This document shows, in pieces, positions 1-10,949 of a stretch of 64,000 nucleotides of DNA (position 1 is its first letter; the number at the start of each line of letters is the position of its first letter). Source of the DNA: Tetragonia tetragonoides (taxonomy: Eukaryota > Streptophyta > Magnoliopsida > Caryophyllales > Aizoaceae); assembly GCA_038025085.1 (NCBI GenBank), contig CM076143.1, positions 10,935,001 to 10,999,000 on the forward strand, read 5' to 3'. The notes below the pieces were generated by a model. That model was not told the origin of the DNA. It searched no databases and was given only the letters and a program-made list of their open reading frames with translations. The translations under genes were made by a program, and so were the position numbers.

Positions 1-38
1 AGCAACAGTTAAATCAAAGACCCAGGAAAGCAATCGGG

Positions 39-421
39 CTAAAACCACGCCACAAAGTTCTCTTCTCTACACATTTCTTGTTTTGCCAGTCCATCCCCAA
101 TCATGTTTACAATCCTAACTCGATGAGTAATGATGATTTTTGGCCACATCTCTCTTGTACGCCTGATGAAGTTTAGCTCAAATCTAGCGTCCCACGGGCC
201 CCTATCTCTGGCATTGCACCACCACACCGCATTAAAAGAGTCCGACTCAATAATCAAAGTAAAATGAGACAACTATTCCTTTGATAATGATTCAGATAGA
301 GCTCTACTTATTGCCGCAAGTTCAGCTTGGTTTATCGTACCCAATGCAACCCAAGGAGAACATGTATCGAAAATTACCATTCCAGTCACGAAAAACACCT
401 CCAATAACAACAGTGGGGCTG
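39..421 (-). pseudogene. Decayed LINE-type RNase H domain
   Basis: Read on the minus strand, this stretch encodes the second half of a plant LINE-type (RVT_3) RNase H fold. An IESDSFNAV segment carries a catalytic Asp, followed by GPWDARFELNFIRR and a C-terminal GDGLAKQ segment that corresponds to the usual ADxLAKxG motif. Upstream of it (about 421 down to 280) a GGVFRDWNGNF segment and an NQAELAAISRAL segment are recognisable, but in shifted frames with stops. It resembles the copy at 3490-3946, which lies on the other strand. The inverted-repeat element at 422 begins where the homology ends. I read it as a dead LINE ORF2 tail or a broken stand-alone RNase H gene. Confidence 0.65.
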
Positions 422-878
422 AAAAGGGTTAAATTACAAAATATTACCAAGATTAGGCTAGGTTAGAAAATAATTCTCAAAAGGGTGTCCACATAGGTTC
501 GGGATTTCACAAGTCTTACGTTTTTTTTATTTTTCGCCCAACAAACATAAGTCGTTGTCCGGAACAACGACTTACAAAAAATGTAAGCGATGTCACCGAT
601 GGCGACTTATTGCTGCCCAACAACTAGAGAAGTCTTGCGTGAGAATAACAGAAACGAAAGTCGCCAACGCGACTAACGACTTTATCAGGTGTAATTCGCT
701 GTCGGCAACAACAACTATGTTGAGCAAAACTCGCCATCTTATTTAGCGACTTTGTCTGCTGAACGGAAAAAGAAAAAAATTGCGGTTCGTGAAATCCATA
801 GCCTTCGTGGATACCCTCATGGAAAATATTTTTTAACCCAACCTAATTTGGGTAATACTTTGTAAATTAGGCCCTTTT
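422..878. mobile_element. Foldback MITE with ~90-bp inverted arms
   Basis: The left arm (about 422-510) and the right arm (about 789-878) are imperfect inverted copies. The inner 28 bp pair GGGTGTCCACATAGG (from 483) with the complement of a GTGGATACCC block ending at 816. The outer parts share TTACAAAATATTACC-like sequence. The interior has several GTCG/CGAC words and a near-palindrome at 551-571, but no credible coding sequence. Long TIRs and lack of coding suggest a non-autonomous DNA transposon, possibly Mutator-derived. I could not fix a target-site duplication. Confidence 0.55.
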
Positions 879-961
879 GAGAAAATCCTTCAAAAAAAAA
901 ATTACCCCTACTACCATTTTCTTTAGGATATTGCTCCAAATTAACCTCACGTGTGTATTTA

Positions 962-1247
962 GGGCCTGTTCTCTTCACCTTCTTTTTACTGAACTTATCT
1001 GCACAATACTGAACTGAACTGAAATTTACTGAACTAAACTGAATTTTTCTGAACTGAACTTATTTTTAATGAATCTACAATTACAAAGAGTAAATTTGTT
1101 CTTTGGTTTACCGAACTCTACTGAATTTTTCTGAACTGAACTTCTTTTTACTGAACTGAATTGAATTTTACTGAACTGAACTGAATTTTACTGAACTGAA
1201 CTGAATTTTACTGAATACTTCAAAGAGAAGTTGAGGAAAAGTGGCCC
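962..1247. mobile_element. Tourist-like MITE with (CTGAA)n interior
   Basis: The element starts GGGCCTGTTCTCTTCACC and ends in an inverted counterpart (...GTGGCCC). It is flanked by TTA on both sides (959-961 and 1248-1250), the TWA target duplication typical of PIF/Harbinger transposons. The interior is mostly degenerate CTGAACTGAA pentamer repeats. Elements at 11698-11989 and 46402-46574 share the terminal sequence type and a TWA duplication. Confidence 0.65.
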
Positions 1248-1900
1248 TTAGTGTAACCTACCTACTGATTCGTTGAGAATGAAACAAAAATCAAACTATG
1301 AGCATCACAATGAGAAGGAAAAAATAATCCAGAAAATTCATACTATTACTATTAGTGATACTACAAATCATTAAGGTGAAACAACCTTGCAATGGTATTT
1401 CAAGTGAGTTCAAGTAAGGATTTCCAGGTAATTTTTTAATTACTTTTCTTTGGGTTTATTTTTCAAATTTCCATTTTTTCTTATTATAGTTTTATCGTTA
1501 GGGTTCTTGCGTGCGTTTAGTAAGTGTTATTTGACTAACTACAATATCAACTTTAATTGTATTACAAGTTAATAGAGTTTGTGTTTAATATAAGAGTTTG
1601 CATTACTATGATTTCTTTAGTTTACATATGTACTTTGATGTATAGGGAGAGTTAGACGTTTTTTTTCTTCTAATTGGATGGTAAATAGCTATTACATTTG
1701 TCATATGAGATCGGTCCCTCCAAAAGTCAAATCCTATTTCCGCCCCTATATAGTTAACGGTATATTATATTTTCTTGTGACACCCAAGTGTCCGCTTCCA
1801 CTTGTGCATTGTCATATGGCATGTAATTAAACCTTGTGTAGAGTCGAGGACACTTTTAATGAGCGAAGAATAAAGCTCTTCCAAAAAGGGTCTCAAAACA

Positions 1901-1956
1901 AAATTCATTAACCCAACTGTCAAGGAAAAAATTCATTAACCCAACTGTCAAGGAAA
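1901..1956. repeat. 28-bp tandem duplication upstream of CAF1-like gene
   Basis: Two copies of an AAATTCATTAACCCAACTG-containing 28-bp unit lie head to tail about 270 bp before the start codon of the CAF1-like gene. The rest of 1251-1900 shows no gene or clear repeat. Confidence 0.7.
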
Positions 1957-2012
1957 AAATAGGAAGGTGATCATCGATATGAGGGAATCCGAATAATACT
2001 AGGATTCAGGCT

Positions 2013-2022
2013 TATATATATA
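2013..2022 (+). promoter_or_regulatory. Putative TATA box of CAF1-like gene
   Basis: A TATATATATA stretch sits about 205 bp before the ATG at 2228. It is followed by a pyrimidine-rich leader in which a CCATCATCAAT/CTGAAACA block occurs twice (about 2080-2162). The spacing fits a TSS near 2045-2055 and a leader of about 170-180 nt. Confidence 0.45.
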
Positions 2023-2227
2023 CTTGGCCAACTATCTGCTTTTGTTGCCTTGACAGTTAGTTTCTACTGCACTTTAATTTCTTCATCAATCTGAAACAAC
2101 AAATACATACTTCCATCATCAATTTCTCTCTCTTTCGATTTCCATCATCAATCTGAAACATCTGCGTTAGTTCTTCAAAACAATTATTCATTCTATCTCA
2201 TCGTTTTGCCCTACCTTAAAACATACA

Positions 2228-3145
2228 ATGAGTGTTGAAATCCGCAAAGTTTGGAGTCACAACTTTGAGGAGGAACTTGTACTATTGGGTTTAGCAATAC
2301 AATCCCATCGGAACGCTAGCATAGATACTGAGTTCCCTAGGCTAGTGGTTAACTCACCCCGGAAGGCAACCGAGTTACAACTGTACCAAGATGTACGTGT
2401 GAATATTTCGATGTCGATTTTGATCCAATTTGGAATTACCTTAACCGATGATGAGGGTCAAGTTGCGGGGACTTGGCAGTTCCATCTCTACGATAGGAGG
2501 AGGATAGAGTATTTAGATAGGGAATACGGTATTGACTGCTGGAGCATACCAGCCCGTGGTGTACCATTTGCTACCTTTGCCATTGGGTTCGGAGCTATGC
2601 TAAGAGAGTTACATGGAAAGGTGAGGTGGGTGACCTTTCATGGTATCTATGACATGGCTCATCTACTCATTTTAGTGTCAAACCAACCTCTTCCGAGCTC
2701 GGTCTTGGAGTTTGTTAGCCTCATCGGGAGGTATTTCGGCCAAGTTTATGACCTGAAGACCATGTTCGATTATTTAGCGAAGGTCACTCCGAGTTGTAAG
2801 GAAGTATCGGCTACATACGTGGGGTTGGAGAAACTGGCAAACGCATTGGGAGTTGAGCGTGTTGGAAGAGCTCACCAAGCGGGGTCTGATAGTCTTGTGA
2901 CCGCGAATGTTCTAAGCAAATTAACAAAGTATAAGGAATTGGCAGCTTGGAAGGACGGAAGCCCATTTGAGGGAATCCTTTATGGTCTTTCTGTAGGTGC
3001 AGCTCGTTATCTGCCAATCCCCCATCGCCCAGCTTGCTATTTTCCATTGCCTGGGTTTCCCGTCAACACTTCAAATAGGGCTAATTCATGTTTAGTGATC
3101 CCAATGATTCAACCTCGCCCTCATCGTCCTTTAACCCTATGTTGA
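2228..3145 (+). CDS. CAF1-like poly(A)-specific ribonuclease (CCR4-NOT deadenylase subunit)
   Basis: A single-exon gene of 305 codons. The protein has the DEDDh exonuclease signature of the CAF1/POP2 family: IDTEFP (Asp33, Glu35), TFHGIYDMAHLL (Asp142), YDLKTMF (about 174-180), and GLEKLANALGVERVG followed by HQAGSDSL (His216, Asp221). All catalytic residues are present, with the same His-to-Asp spacing as in known CAF1 enzymes. Family members shorten mRNA poly(A) tails in the CCR4-NOT complex in cytoplasm and P-bodies; plant CAF1 genes are often intronless and stress-induced. The usual IDTEFPG reads IDTEFPR here, and several segments are unusually divergent. After LYGLSV (about 250) the last 50 residues do not look like the usual C-terminus, so the reading frame may run into foreign sequence. 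The ATG follows a plausible TATA box and leader. Confidence 0.85.
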   Translation: MSVEIRKVWSHNFEEELVLLGLAIQSHRNASIDTEFPRLVVNSPRKATELQLYQDVRVNISMSILIQFGITLTDDEGQVAGTWQFHLYDRRRIEYLDREYGIDCWSIPARGVPFATFAIGFGAMLRELHGKVRWVTFHGIYDMAHLLILVSNQPLPSSVLEFVSLIGRYFGQVYDLKTMFDYLAKVTPSCKEVSATYVGLEKLANALGVERVGRAHQAGSDSLVTANVLSKLTKYKELAAWKDGSPFEGILYGLSVGAARYLPIPHRPACYFPLPGFPVNTSNRANSCLVIPMIQPRPHRPLTLC

Positions 3146-3946
3146 AAGAAGTAAGGTTGGACAGTTGTGGAGTGTGCAATTGTGCATCAGCATTAGGACA
3201 GAGTACTCATACTAGTCAATCATTGATGTGTATACTGACAAAACAAGGCACCACCTTAGCACCACCTTCAGTTAGAGGCTACAGAAGGCAATCAAAGACA
3301 ATGTCAAGGTGCAGCAACCTTAATGATCAGCAATGGAGCTATGAAAGGATATACAAAGGCATTGGAAGGAGACTTCACTTTGTGGCAGAACAAATTTCTC
3401 TGCCTCGGAAGATAAAAGCTAGCAGTAAGCTAGCTGCTTTGGACTGGTGTCTAAAAACTTTTCAACACAATGTGAAGATAAAAGAAATTGTGAACTGGGA
3501 AGCACCTTCAAGGGGCACGTTAAAATGGAATGTGGATGCGTCATGTAAAGATGGAGGGAGCGCTATTGGTGGTGTCCTCCGTGATTGGCATAATGAATTC
3601 CGGTGTGTTTTATCTTCTTGTACCCCATTTGCTGAGATAAACAAGGCTGAAGTGACAAAAGGTTATCTTCTTGAACCTCCGTGCTATTCAGCTAACTGTG
3701 AGCAAAGAATGGCTGGAACATTTTGATACTGTGATCGAATCAGATTCTTCAAATGCAGTGCATTTGTGTAATGAAAAGGAAGATGGGCCTTGGGATGTTC
3801 GTTTTGCTTTAAAATTCATAAGGCGTATTTTGGCCGCAAGACCTCGTATTCGGATTATTCATATGCCTCGTTCGGTTAATGGCGTGGCTGACAGGCTTGC
3901 AAAGCAGGGTCTTGACAGGGCAGTGGAGTTCCAAGCTTGGTTATAG
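3146..3946 (+). pseudogene. Broken LINE-type RNase H domain protein
   Basis: From about 3490 the sequence encodes a plant RVT_3/RNase H domain: GTLKWNVDAS (first catalytic Asp), GGVLRDWHNEF, INKAEV (catalytic Glu), then TVIESDSSNAV (Asp), GPWDVRFALKFIRR and NGVADRLAKQG (final Asp). The two halves are in different frames: the first continues to 3726, the second is open to 3946. The break lies at about 3655-3675, right after the INKAEV motif. The upstream part (3088-3480) is open but unrecognised. It follows the CAF1-like gene at once and its frame overlaps that gene's 3' end. This is either a LINE ORF2 remnant or a decayed RNase H domain gene. Downstream to about 4100 there are no further recognisable motifs. 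Confidence 0.6.
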
Positions 3947-4099
3947 GTAGTTGTTGATGCTTTGGCGTGATCAAGATCAATGGAGTGTTGCTTTCTCAGT
4001 TATGTCAAGCTACAGAATGCTTAACAATGGAGTTATTCAGAAGTTGATGGACTGTGAAGAAATGGGTTTATGCCCTGATGCAATAGATGATTTGAGCTT

Positions 4100-5430
4100 G
4101 TAGAATGTCAAGGTGTTTGAGACTGTAGGAGTTTTGTTTGCTTATTTTTGCTGTAAATTTAGCATTTATGCTATTTGCCACATCCAAGCATATGATTGCA
4201 AATCTCCACTCAACTCTTCCTAGAAGGTGGGGGTGGAGTGTTTGAATGATGCTAGGATGGATGTGTGCGTTTGGTGTATTCATCCAAGCTTTTCTAATTT
4301 TCAATAAAAGAAAGTGGAATGTGTAAATAATACTGCTGCAAATGTAAATGTTCTGTGTCTAATTGCTCGCAGACTCGCAGTTGTATGCTAAATCTGCTTA
4401 CGATGGTAAACCGTCCAATATAGATTCTGTGTGCAATAAAAAAAACCTTTGTAGTTGTTGTTCGTCTATCATATAACTCATCAACTCCAAAAAGTCGCTC
4501 CAATGCAGGGAACTCAGTGTCAATTGTACCACATGCAACCATCTTCATGTAAATCATTAAACTTGACAGCAACAATATCAATTATCGACATCTGCAGACC
4601 AAACAAGAAAACTACATAAATAGTCTAATGAGTTAACCATAACTACACATTTTAACATATGCTACAACAAGAACAGAAGCTAGCTGGTCACTAAGCAAGC
4701 ATGCCAAGTACTGGCTTAGCTTCTTTTTCTTCTCGTAGTGCAACTGCAAAGTGCAAAAGGTCTTTTTGGGATGCCAAATATAAAAACCAGCAGCATAAGC
4801 TTGAGCACATCTCAACAGATTCCTAAAATTTGAAGTACAGTTTCACAATAAGCAACATAATATCATTCACATCATCATACAACAGCTACCATATTCACAA
4901 TAGTGGCAGTACACTAGCCATAAGACTCACAAAGTAGTCATTCTTAAGTGTTAATTAACTACCAGCTGACAAAAGAAAAGAATTCACAGTACCAATAAAT
5001 CAACCCATTAATGGACTGAGAATATGAGAATGCCATTGCTAAGAATTTCCTTTCTAAAATATCTATGTGTACACACATTTATAACTCCACCATATCAACT
5101 TATTTCAATATTAGGAACATAATAAACAATTAAGCAACATGGATACAACAAAACACCGCCTGATCAAGACGATAGTTATATTCCATATTTCCATGTAGCG
5201 GACTAAGAGCCAACTAGTAAAACAACACAGGTATTGCTTCCCGCAATTCTACTCCGCACATGAAAACATATCAGTGAGAAACCAATCAAGATCATGTTCT
5301 CAGTTTAGCGATAGAAGAGGGAAACCCAAGGAGGGGGAGGGGGGAGGGGTTCCCATAGACAGTGCAGTATATTTTCCTCAGATTAATTAACAATGACAAC
5401 ATGTATATATCCAAAATGTAAAATCTAAAA
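4100..5430. other. Stretch without an identified gene
   Basis: I see no gene that I can support. On the minus strand at about 4470-4580 there is an exon-like segment (…GTIDTEFPALERL… ending at an AAAG/GTTTTT donor-like site). It shares only the IDTEFP word with CAF1 and I do not recognise it. The rest is AT-rich with short G-runs (5332-5348). Confidence 0.4.
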
Positions 5431-5439
5431 GTTAACACT

Positions 5440-6470
5440 CGAAACAAATCAACTGGATACTCTTTGTCATCACATGATCCCCCAACAAGAATAACTGGAA
5501 AATTGACACTTTTCAAAATTAATCCATGATATCACACTTTTGGAAGCTCCTTAAGGAAGCAACATTATTAATTCACATCTCTGCACTAGTGTACCCATTT
5601 TTATAGCAAATGGATGTGAACCTCGAAGGTCATGATAAAAATGGCAGAGTAGAGTACAACATTCACAAAGACCATAGTTGATCAAAGGTGAAAAATAGGA
5701 TTCTTTTATTGTTTTCAAATATTCTACCTGTAGCTCCAAGGCCATGAATCACAACATTGATACCCAATTGAATCAATATTGCATAAACATAATAGTGCAT
5801 AAACATAGAAAGGTAAAGATACACATAGAAACATAATAGTTCGCCAAAAATTGAGTGAAACCCTCAATGGTATTTGCAATTTAGTGTGTAGGAGCATCTC
5901 AGTTTTCAGGAAATTAGGGGTATTTTATTAATAAAGGCATTGATGATGATGACGACGATGAATTGATGATGATGATTAAAGAACAAAGAAAGAACCCTAG
6001 AACAGCACTTATTTTAACATTAAACTAACTTGGTTATTGGCGTAACACATCAAACACAAAAATTAATGAGAAATATAATTAATCAGTACGCGAATAATTG
6101 CCAAGGAAACCAAATGAATAATCTCAAAAGAATCAACAAACCCAGATGTGAATTATGCATCGCCAAAATTCTGCAACATGAACCCTAAAAACAACTTTCA
6201 AACAAGATAAAGAAGAGTAAATTTAGGTTTAGCCGTTTAGGGTTTAATTTGAATTGAGAGAGCGATGTATAATACCTGAAAGAAACGATCTGGGCGAACG
6301 ATTGGAGTGTAAGAAAGAGAAAGAAACCAGTTCTTGGCCACAGCCACAGCAGGTTGTTCAAACGACGCGTTTGGAACAAGCAGATGCAATTGCTATATTC
6401 AAACATAACCAAAATTTTGAAAGCCCAAGGCCGGGAAAATGTTCCCTCCAGCCATTTTACCAAAATTTGT
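5440..6470 (-). repeat. Inverted duplicate segment, copy 1
   Basis: Read on the minus strand, this 1-kb segment matches 62430-63780 on the plus strand from end to end, with substitutions and indels. Shared landmarks in order: a TTTCTTTCTCTTTCTTACAC block with CGTTCGCCCA…CGTTTCTTTCAG, AATTTAAACCCTAAACCTAA, an ATC/GAT microsatellite, CACTAAATTGCAAATA followed by GAGGGTTT, GCTACAGGTAGA, CTTTGATCAACTATGG, GACCTTCGAGGTTCAC, and GGGGGATCATGTGA. The TTTCAG and GCTACAGGTAG sites look like intron borders, so the family may derive from a transcribed gene. No intact coding sequence is visible. Confidence 0.75.
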
Positions 6471-6989
6471 AATTTGCAAATTTTACACTACTTTTTTTGC
6501 TCGCCATGATTCTGAAGGTTGGGTCATAGGGGGTGTAAATAGTCTAATCAATTTGCAAGAAGTAAATAGTCTAGTTATTGCGGAGAAAGTTTGGTTTCAA
6601 CTACTCATTTGTCTCTCTTTGACGGTATGTCCACGATTTACACACCAATTTGTTATTCTATATACTTTTCTCTAAAAATATGTTGATGATTGTTGGGTTA
6701 CATGTTGTTAGTATTTTGTGGTATCAACAATGATATTGCAAATGATCTATGGGGATACGGGACAAAATCCACTATATATAAGAATTTTGAGAAATATTCA
6801 ACTATATCGTAATTTTTTTGGTATTTATTAGTGGCAGTCTGGCTGAGTTCAGTATATACTATATTTTATTCTTATTTTAGTACAAATGTTTTGTGACCTA
6901 ATCTTGTGGTTTTTTGGTCGTAACAAATATATTCTTGTTCATAATCACTTTGTTGATGAATATGCATGTTGCTTAAAAAAAAGTAAAAT

Positions 6990-7128
6990 TATTGTTTTTT
7001 TTTTTTAATTCAAGGGAGACACTGAGGCCAATACAATAAATTTACATACAACGGGGGTGGAGGGATTCGAACCTGGGAGCTAATGTACCCAGGACCTCAG
7101 TCTTTACCACTAGGCCAAGACCTCATTG
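6990..7128 (-). mobile_element. tRNA-derived SINE
   Basis: On the minus strand an A-box-like TTGGCCTAGTGG (near 7115) and a B box GGTTCGAATCC (near 7070) have the spacing of a polymerase III promoter. The element ends in a poly(A) tail (poly-T at 6990-7003). Short AATAATTT sequences flank both ends and are a likely target duplication. Confidence 0.75.
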
Positions 7129-7311
7129 GCTAAATTATTATTTCTTTATGTTAGTAGTTTTTATTTATTATCCCTTACGTTGAATTTACTTGTCGGTACC
7201 TTGTACTTGTAACTTTGAGAGAAAGGGGGGAAGGGGCCGTAACTAGAAAGTGGCCTAAATACACGGGTATCATTGTAAATTGTACTATTAACAATGTGGG
7301 GTTCTCAAATC

Positions 7312-7586
7312 TTAGTGTTTGTTTGGTTGACATTGAAAAGTATGGAAACTGCAACTTTTTAAGAAGTAAAAAATTCAGAGTTATTTGGTTTACAAAAAAT
7401 TGCAGAAAGTTGTACTTCATTCCCATAGAGTTCTACTTCCCACAAAATGAGGGAAGTGCAACTTTCTGCAGGAATTACTTTTCACGTTCAACCAAACAAC
7501 TTTTAACACTTCTCATAAAATTTTAAATCCTAAGAATTAAAAGTTATTAAAAAAATATTACTTCCCACATTGAACCAAACGACTAA
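7312..7586. mobile_element. hAT-like MITE
   Basis: The left end TTAGTGTTTGTTTGGTTGAC and the complement of the right end (TTAGTCGTTTGGTTCAATG) are imperfect inverted repeats. A GTTTGGTT core near the termini is common in non-autonomous plant transposons of hAT or Tourist type. An internal inverted repeat around GCAACTTT/AAAGTTGC is also present. There is no coding sequence. I could not confirm a target duplication, so the superfamily is tentative. Confidence 0.5.
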
Positions 7587-8684
7587 CTTCTGTTTCACAA
7601 TAATCATCACAATAATGCAAAACAAAAGTCAATTCAACAAGTCATGTTAATAAAAAAAGAATGATAATGAAGTAATAACCAAATTTAGTGGGGGCATACA
7701 TTATAGGAGACACCAATTTCCTACAAGTGAGGGCAAACATCCTATTCCTCATATTCGAACAAACCAAGTAATACTAAATGAAAAGTATGCATTTTTGACA
7801 ATGCCATTTAGCTTACCAACTACCAAGCAAAAATATGACCACGTTTATAGCCATAAGATTCGTGATTTGATTAACACTAATTGCCAACTATATTTAATGT
7901 CATAACTCAATAATGTGGTCCTAACTAACTTAGACCATACTACTAATCATCTGAGTGATTGAGATTTGAGAGAGAGATTTTGGTGCCCACATCAAATGCG
8001 TGCTAATTTAAAGTTGCCGCTCATCAAGAGATATGAGATCAATTTGGAAACGCCATTGACACTTTTTCTACTACTGCACTGTAGGGTCTTTTTCTGAGTG
8101 ATAACTGATAACAACTAAACCAAGCCTCAGAAAACCTCTTTATCAAATAAAACAATTTCTTAGTTCACACAAAGGGTATTTATCATATTAACTATATTTT
8201 CCCTGCACAACTGCATGCATTCACTATAAAAAAATATATTAAAAGGTGAGACAATTGGCTAATAAATTTGTCGTCCAATGTACGATTCGAATTCTCTACT
8301 TTAGTTAAAGATGGATGCTGAGTATATGAGTCTCCGTCCATCAATCACCCCATTATTGGTTAACAAAACAAAACAACAATATAAGGATCATACGCTGAAG
8401 AAATTTCCTACAACATTTTACTACGACGAAGCCCCCCAAAACCCCACCACTAAATTTGTTGTTATGCATGCACCGACATTATATTAGCCTGTCGGCTGGG
8501 CTTGAGGTCTTCTTTCATATTCCCTGAGATTTACCCCTTTATATATTATAACATTACAAAAAAATTCTACTTGAAATTTTCCCTTTTATAAATCGTTCAA
8601 AACCTTTTTAATATTAGATCATTCAAAATTATATGTTCAAATCTTTTCAAAGACACATATAGGGAGAAAAAGAAAAATACTAAC

Positions 8685-9163
8685 TGTTGGGCTTTTCTCT
8701 TTGCTTAGAGACCACTTGATGCGGACTCTAACTAAATTATAACGCACGCAGAAGCATAACTGTAAAGAACACAAGATATACGTGGAAAACCTCTCCTTGA
8801 TCTTGAGGGATAAAAATCACGAGCTAAACTGTACTATACTTTAACTCGACATACTGAACATGGTGCGTGACGGGAACATCCCAGAGCACCTGGCTGGACT
8901 GATGGAGTCGGGGACAAATCCTCCGATCACTCTCATGCTTTTACCTTCTCCTATGACCTCTTTATATAGGCCACAACTAGACTACAACTAGGTTACTTTA
9001 ACCTAACTTGACTCCTAATACAATTAGGAAACTACTACTAAATAATATCTAAATAATATTATATGATTTACTTGCTTAACAATACTTTACATAAACTAGA
9101 CTTATATTCTAACGAGAATACTTTCCTTAACCAATATTGAGCGTGAAGATCTTTGGTCCAACA
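8685..9163. mobile_element. Solo LTR (479 bp)
   Basis: The sequence starts TGTTGG, ends CCAACA, and is flanked by a perfect 5-bp direct repeat CTAAC (8680-8684 and 9164-9168), which is the signature of an LTR-retrotransposon insertion. A TTTATATAGG TATA-like box lies near 8960. No internal retrotransposon sequence or second LTR is present, so LTR-LTR recombination probably removed the body. Family not assigned. Confidence 0.85.
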
Positions 9164-9184
9164 CTAACTAATAAATTTCGAAAA

Positions 9185-9247
9185 AACTGAATTAAATTGA
9201 ACTCAAATGAACTCAATTAAGAACAAATTTGAGAGAATAGAGCCTAA
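9185..9247. mobile_element. Right end of a Tourist-like (CTGAA)n MITE
   Basis: CTGAATT/TGAACTCAA pentamer-like repeats run into GAGAGAATAGAGCC followed by TAA. The complement of this end (GGCTCTATTCTCTC) matches the left end of the element at 46402. The left end is missing or unrecognisable. Confidence 0.45.
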
Positions 9248-9403
9248 ATGAGATATTAGATTTATGATATATACTATAGTACATAACTAACATAAGTATA
9301 TAACAAATTAAGTTGGTAGTTATCAGAATTCTGCCACGTCCACTAATTGATGGGCCACATCAAATTAAACAGAAGCCGTTTGTCGGGTGAAGAATCAACA
9401 AAT

Positions 9404-9458
9404 TGGCATGATGAGATCTTTTTTCTTTTTTTTTTGATGGTGGCATGATGAGATCTTT
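9404..9458 (-). mobile_element. Tail-only retroinsertion with 18-bp target duplication
   Basis: TGGCATGATGAGATCTTT occurs at 9404-9421 and again at 9441-9458. The copies flank only 19 bp, a T-rich tract ending GATGG. This fits LINE-driven insertion of little more than a poly(A) tail on the minus strand. Confidence 0.7.
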
Positions 9459-10089
9459 AGCTTGTACAAGGTAGTGCACCAATAATAAAGCAGGTGACTA
9501 TGTAAATAAATGACAAGTATAATAATGGACATTATTCATCATTAACTAGAAATGATAGATGCAGATTATTGTTTAGGCCGTAACAAAAATTACTTACCTT
9601 TGAAGCTTCGTAATGGAGTACAAATAGGGTATTTGTCCCTATTAATTATCATAATCCATAGAGGGTTTATTATTTCACCCAAAATTAGTGACAAATTATC
9701 CTTTGCGTGGTCTTACATTGAGGAGGATTTCGTGGGACTTGAATTGGAAAGGAGCCCACTAACTGACTCGTAGCTCGCCTTATTCCCCAAAAAATAAGGA
9801 TAATGTTGGAAAATTAAATCCTATTTTCATTGTATTGAAATTAGTGCAAAAACAATAATGTATACATTTATTTGAAACGGAATGAGAAGTATAAGCCCTA
9901 GTGAACAATGACATAATAGGGCTTGAATTGAAGCTGGCAAATAACATGACGTGGGGATTCATTCCACAAAGCATCGCTCCTTACAAATTTTACTTTTACG
10001 TGACAACACTAGTAAGTACGAACAATTCATTGAATTTTGGGGCGGTATAGTATGATTTTCATAAAATTGTACAGGAATATAAAATCTGA

Positions 10090-10270
10090 GTTGGTTTCAA
10101 TATATTGTATCAGAATCAGATGACTAAGAGATTTTATGTTTGAATCTTAAAAATCTTCATTTGCTAAGTGGAAATTCAAATAATACATGATATGGAAAAG
10201 ACATGCGTATTATCCACACTTCAAACTCAGTAAATATTCGCTTGTGAGGATGTAATAAAGAATAAACATT
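10090..10270 (+). repeat. Dispersed repeat, copy 1 (partner at 47535-47680)
   Basis: A diverged copy of the sequence at 47535-47680: shared blocks include ATCAGATGAC(C/T)AAGAGAT, GTTTGAATC, ACATGATATG and a GTGAGGA…GTAATAA stretch. The TTTGAATC block resembles a pol III B box, so a SINE origin is possible. No termini could be defined. Confidence 0.5.
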
Positions 10271-10499
10271 AGTACAACCCGTAATCACACGGTGAAAGAT
10301 GAGTAGAAGTTGGTATATTCATTAGATGGGGCCTAGAAGTTGGTTTAGTGAATTTGGCATTTGGAGTCAGCTTTTTCTCGATTCATTGTCAAATTGTCAA
10401 AATTTATATGGGGTATTTCATTTCAAAGATCCTGCCGCCGCCACCTGAATCTAAATGTTTTGGCTTTAATTTGCAAACATGCACATGTTCAACTTTATT

Positions 10500-10554
10500 T
10501 CAAGCCTCAATCCCTTGGAAAAAAGAAAAAGAAAAAAAGGATCAAGCCTCAATC
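10500..10554 (+). mobile_element. Tail-only retroinsertion with 13-bp target duplication
   Basis: TCAAGCCTCAATC is present at 10500-10512 and 10542-10554. It flanks a 29-bp insert that starts CCTTGG and continues as an A-rich tract broken by single Gs. Confidence 0.6.
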
Positions 10555-10649
10555 AATTATTGTCAATTGTATGGCATAGTGATCTCTTTGGTCCACAATG
10601 AATTTTGAACAAACAGGAAACGAAATTGGTAGAAGGTAGTTATGTGTTA

Positions 10650-10901
10650 CTCCTTCCGTTTTTCTTTAAACTTCCTATTTAATTTTTTGAGGTCAAACTT
10701 CATAAACTTTGACCGTGAATATATTAAAAATCTCTATATATTGTGGTTTGAAAGTATATGCATTAGATTCCTTTGGAAATGTATTTTCAAATATCAAATT
10801 TTTATAAATTTTACTTGTGTATTTTTATATATTAATGGTCAAAGTATCACATTGGAGACCGTGAAAAAGCAAGTAGGAAGTTTAAAGAGAAACGGAGGGA
10901 A
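10650..10901. mobile_element. Stowaway (Tc1/mariner) MITE
   Basis: The termini CTCCTTCCGTTT and AAACGGAGGGAA are inverted repeats of the common plant CTCCNTCCGT type, flanked by TA dinucleotides (10648-10649, 10902-10903). The interior has ACTTTGACCGTGAAT and GGTCAAAGT…GCATTGGAGACCGTG-like blocks, shared with the element at 60730-60984. Confidence 0.85.
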
Positions 10902-10949
10902 TATTGTGTTAATAAGATGTATAGGAACATGCTGCAAATAAATTTAAGA

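Noticed and set aside
4294..4581. Second CAF1 fragment on the minus strand because of an IDTEFP word
   Set aside because: Only six residues match; the sequence around (…ALERLFGVDELYDRR…) is unlike CAF1.
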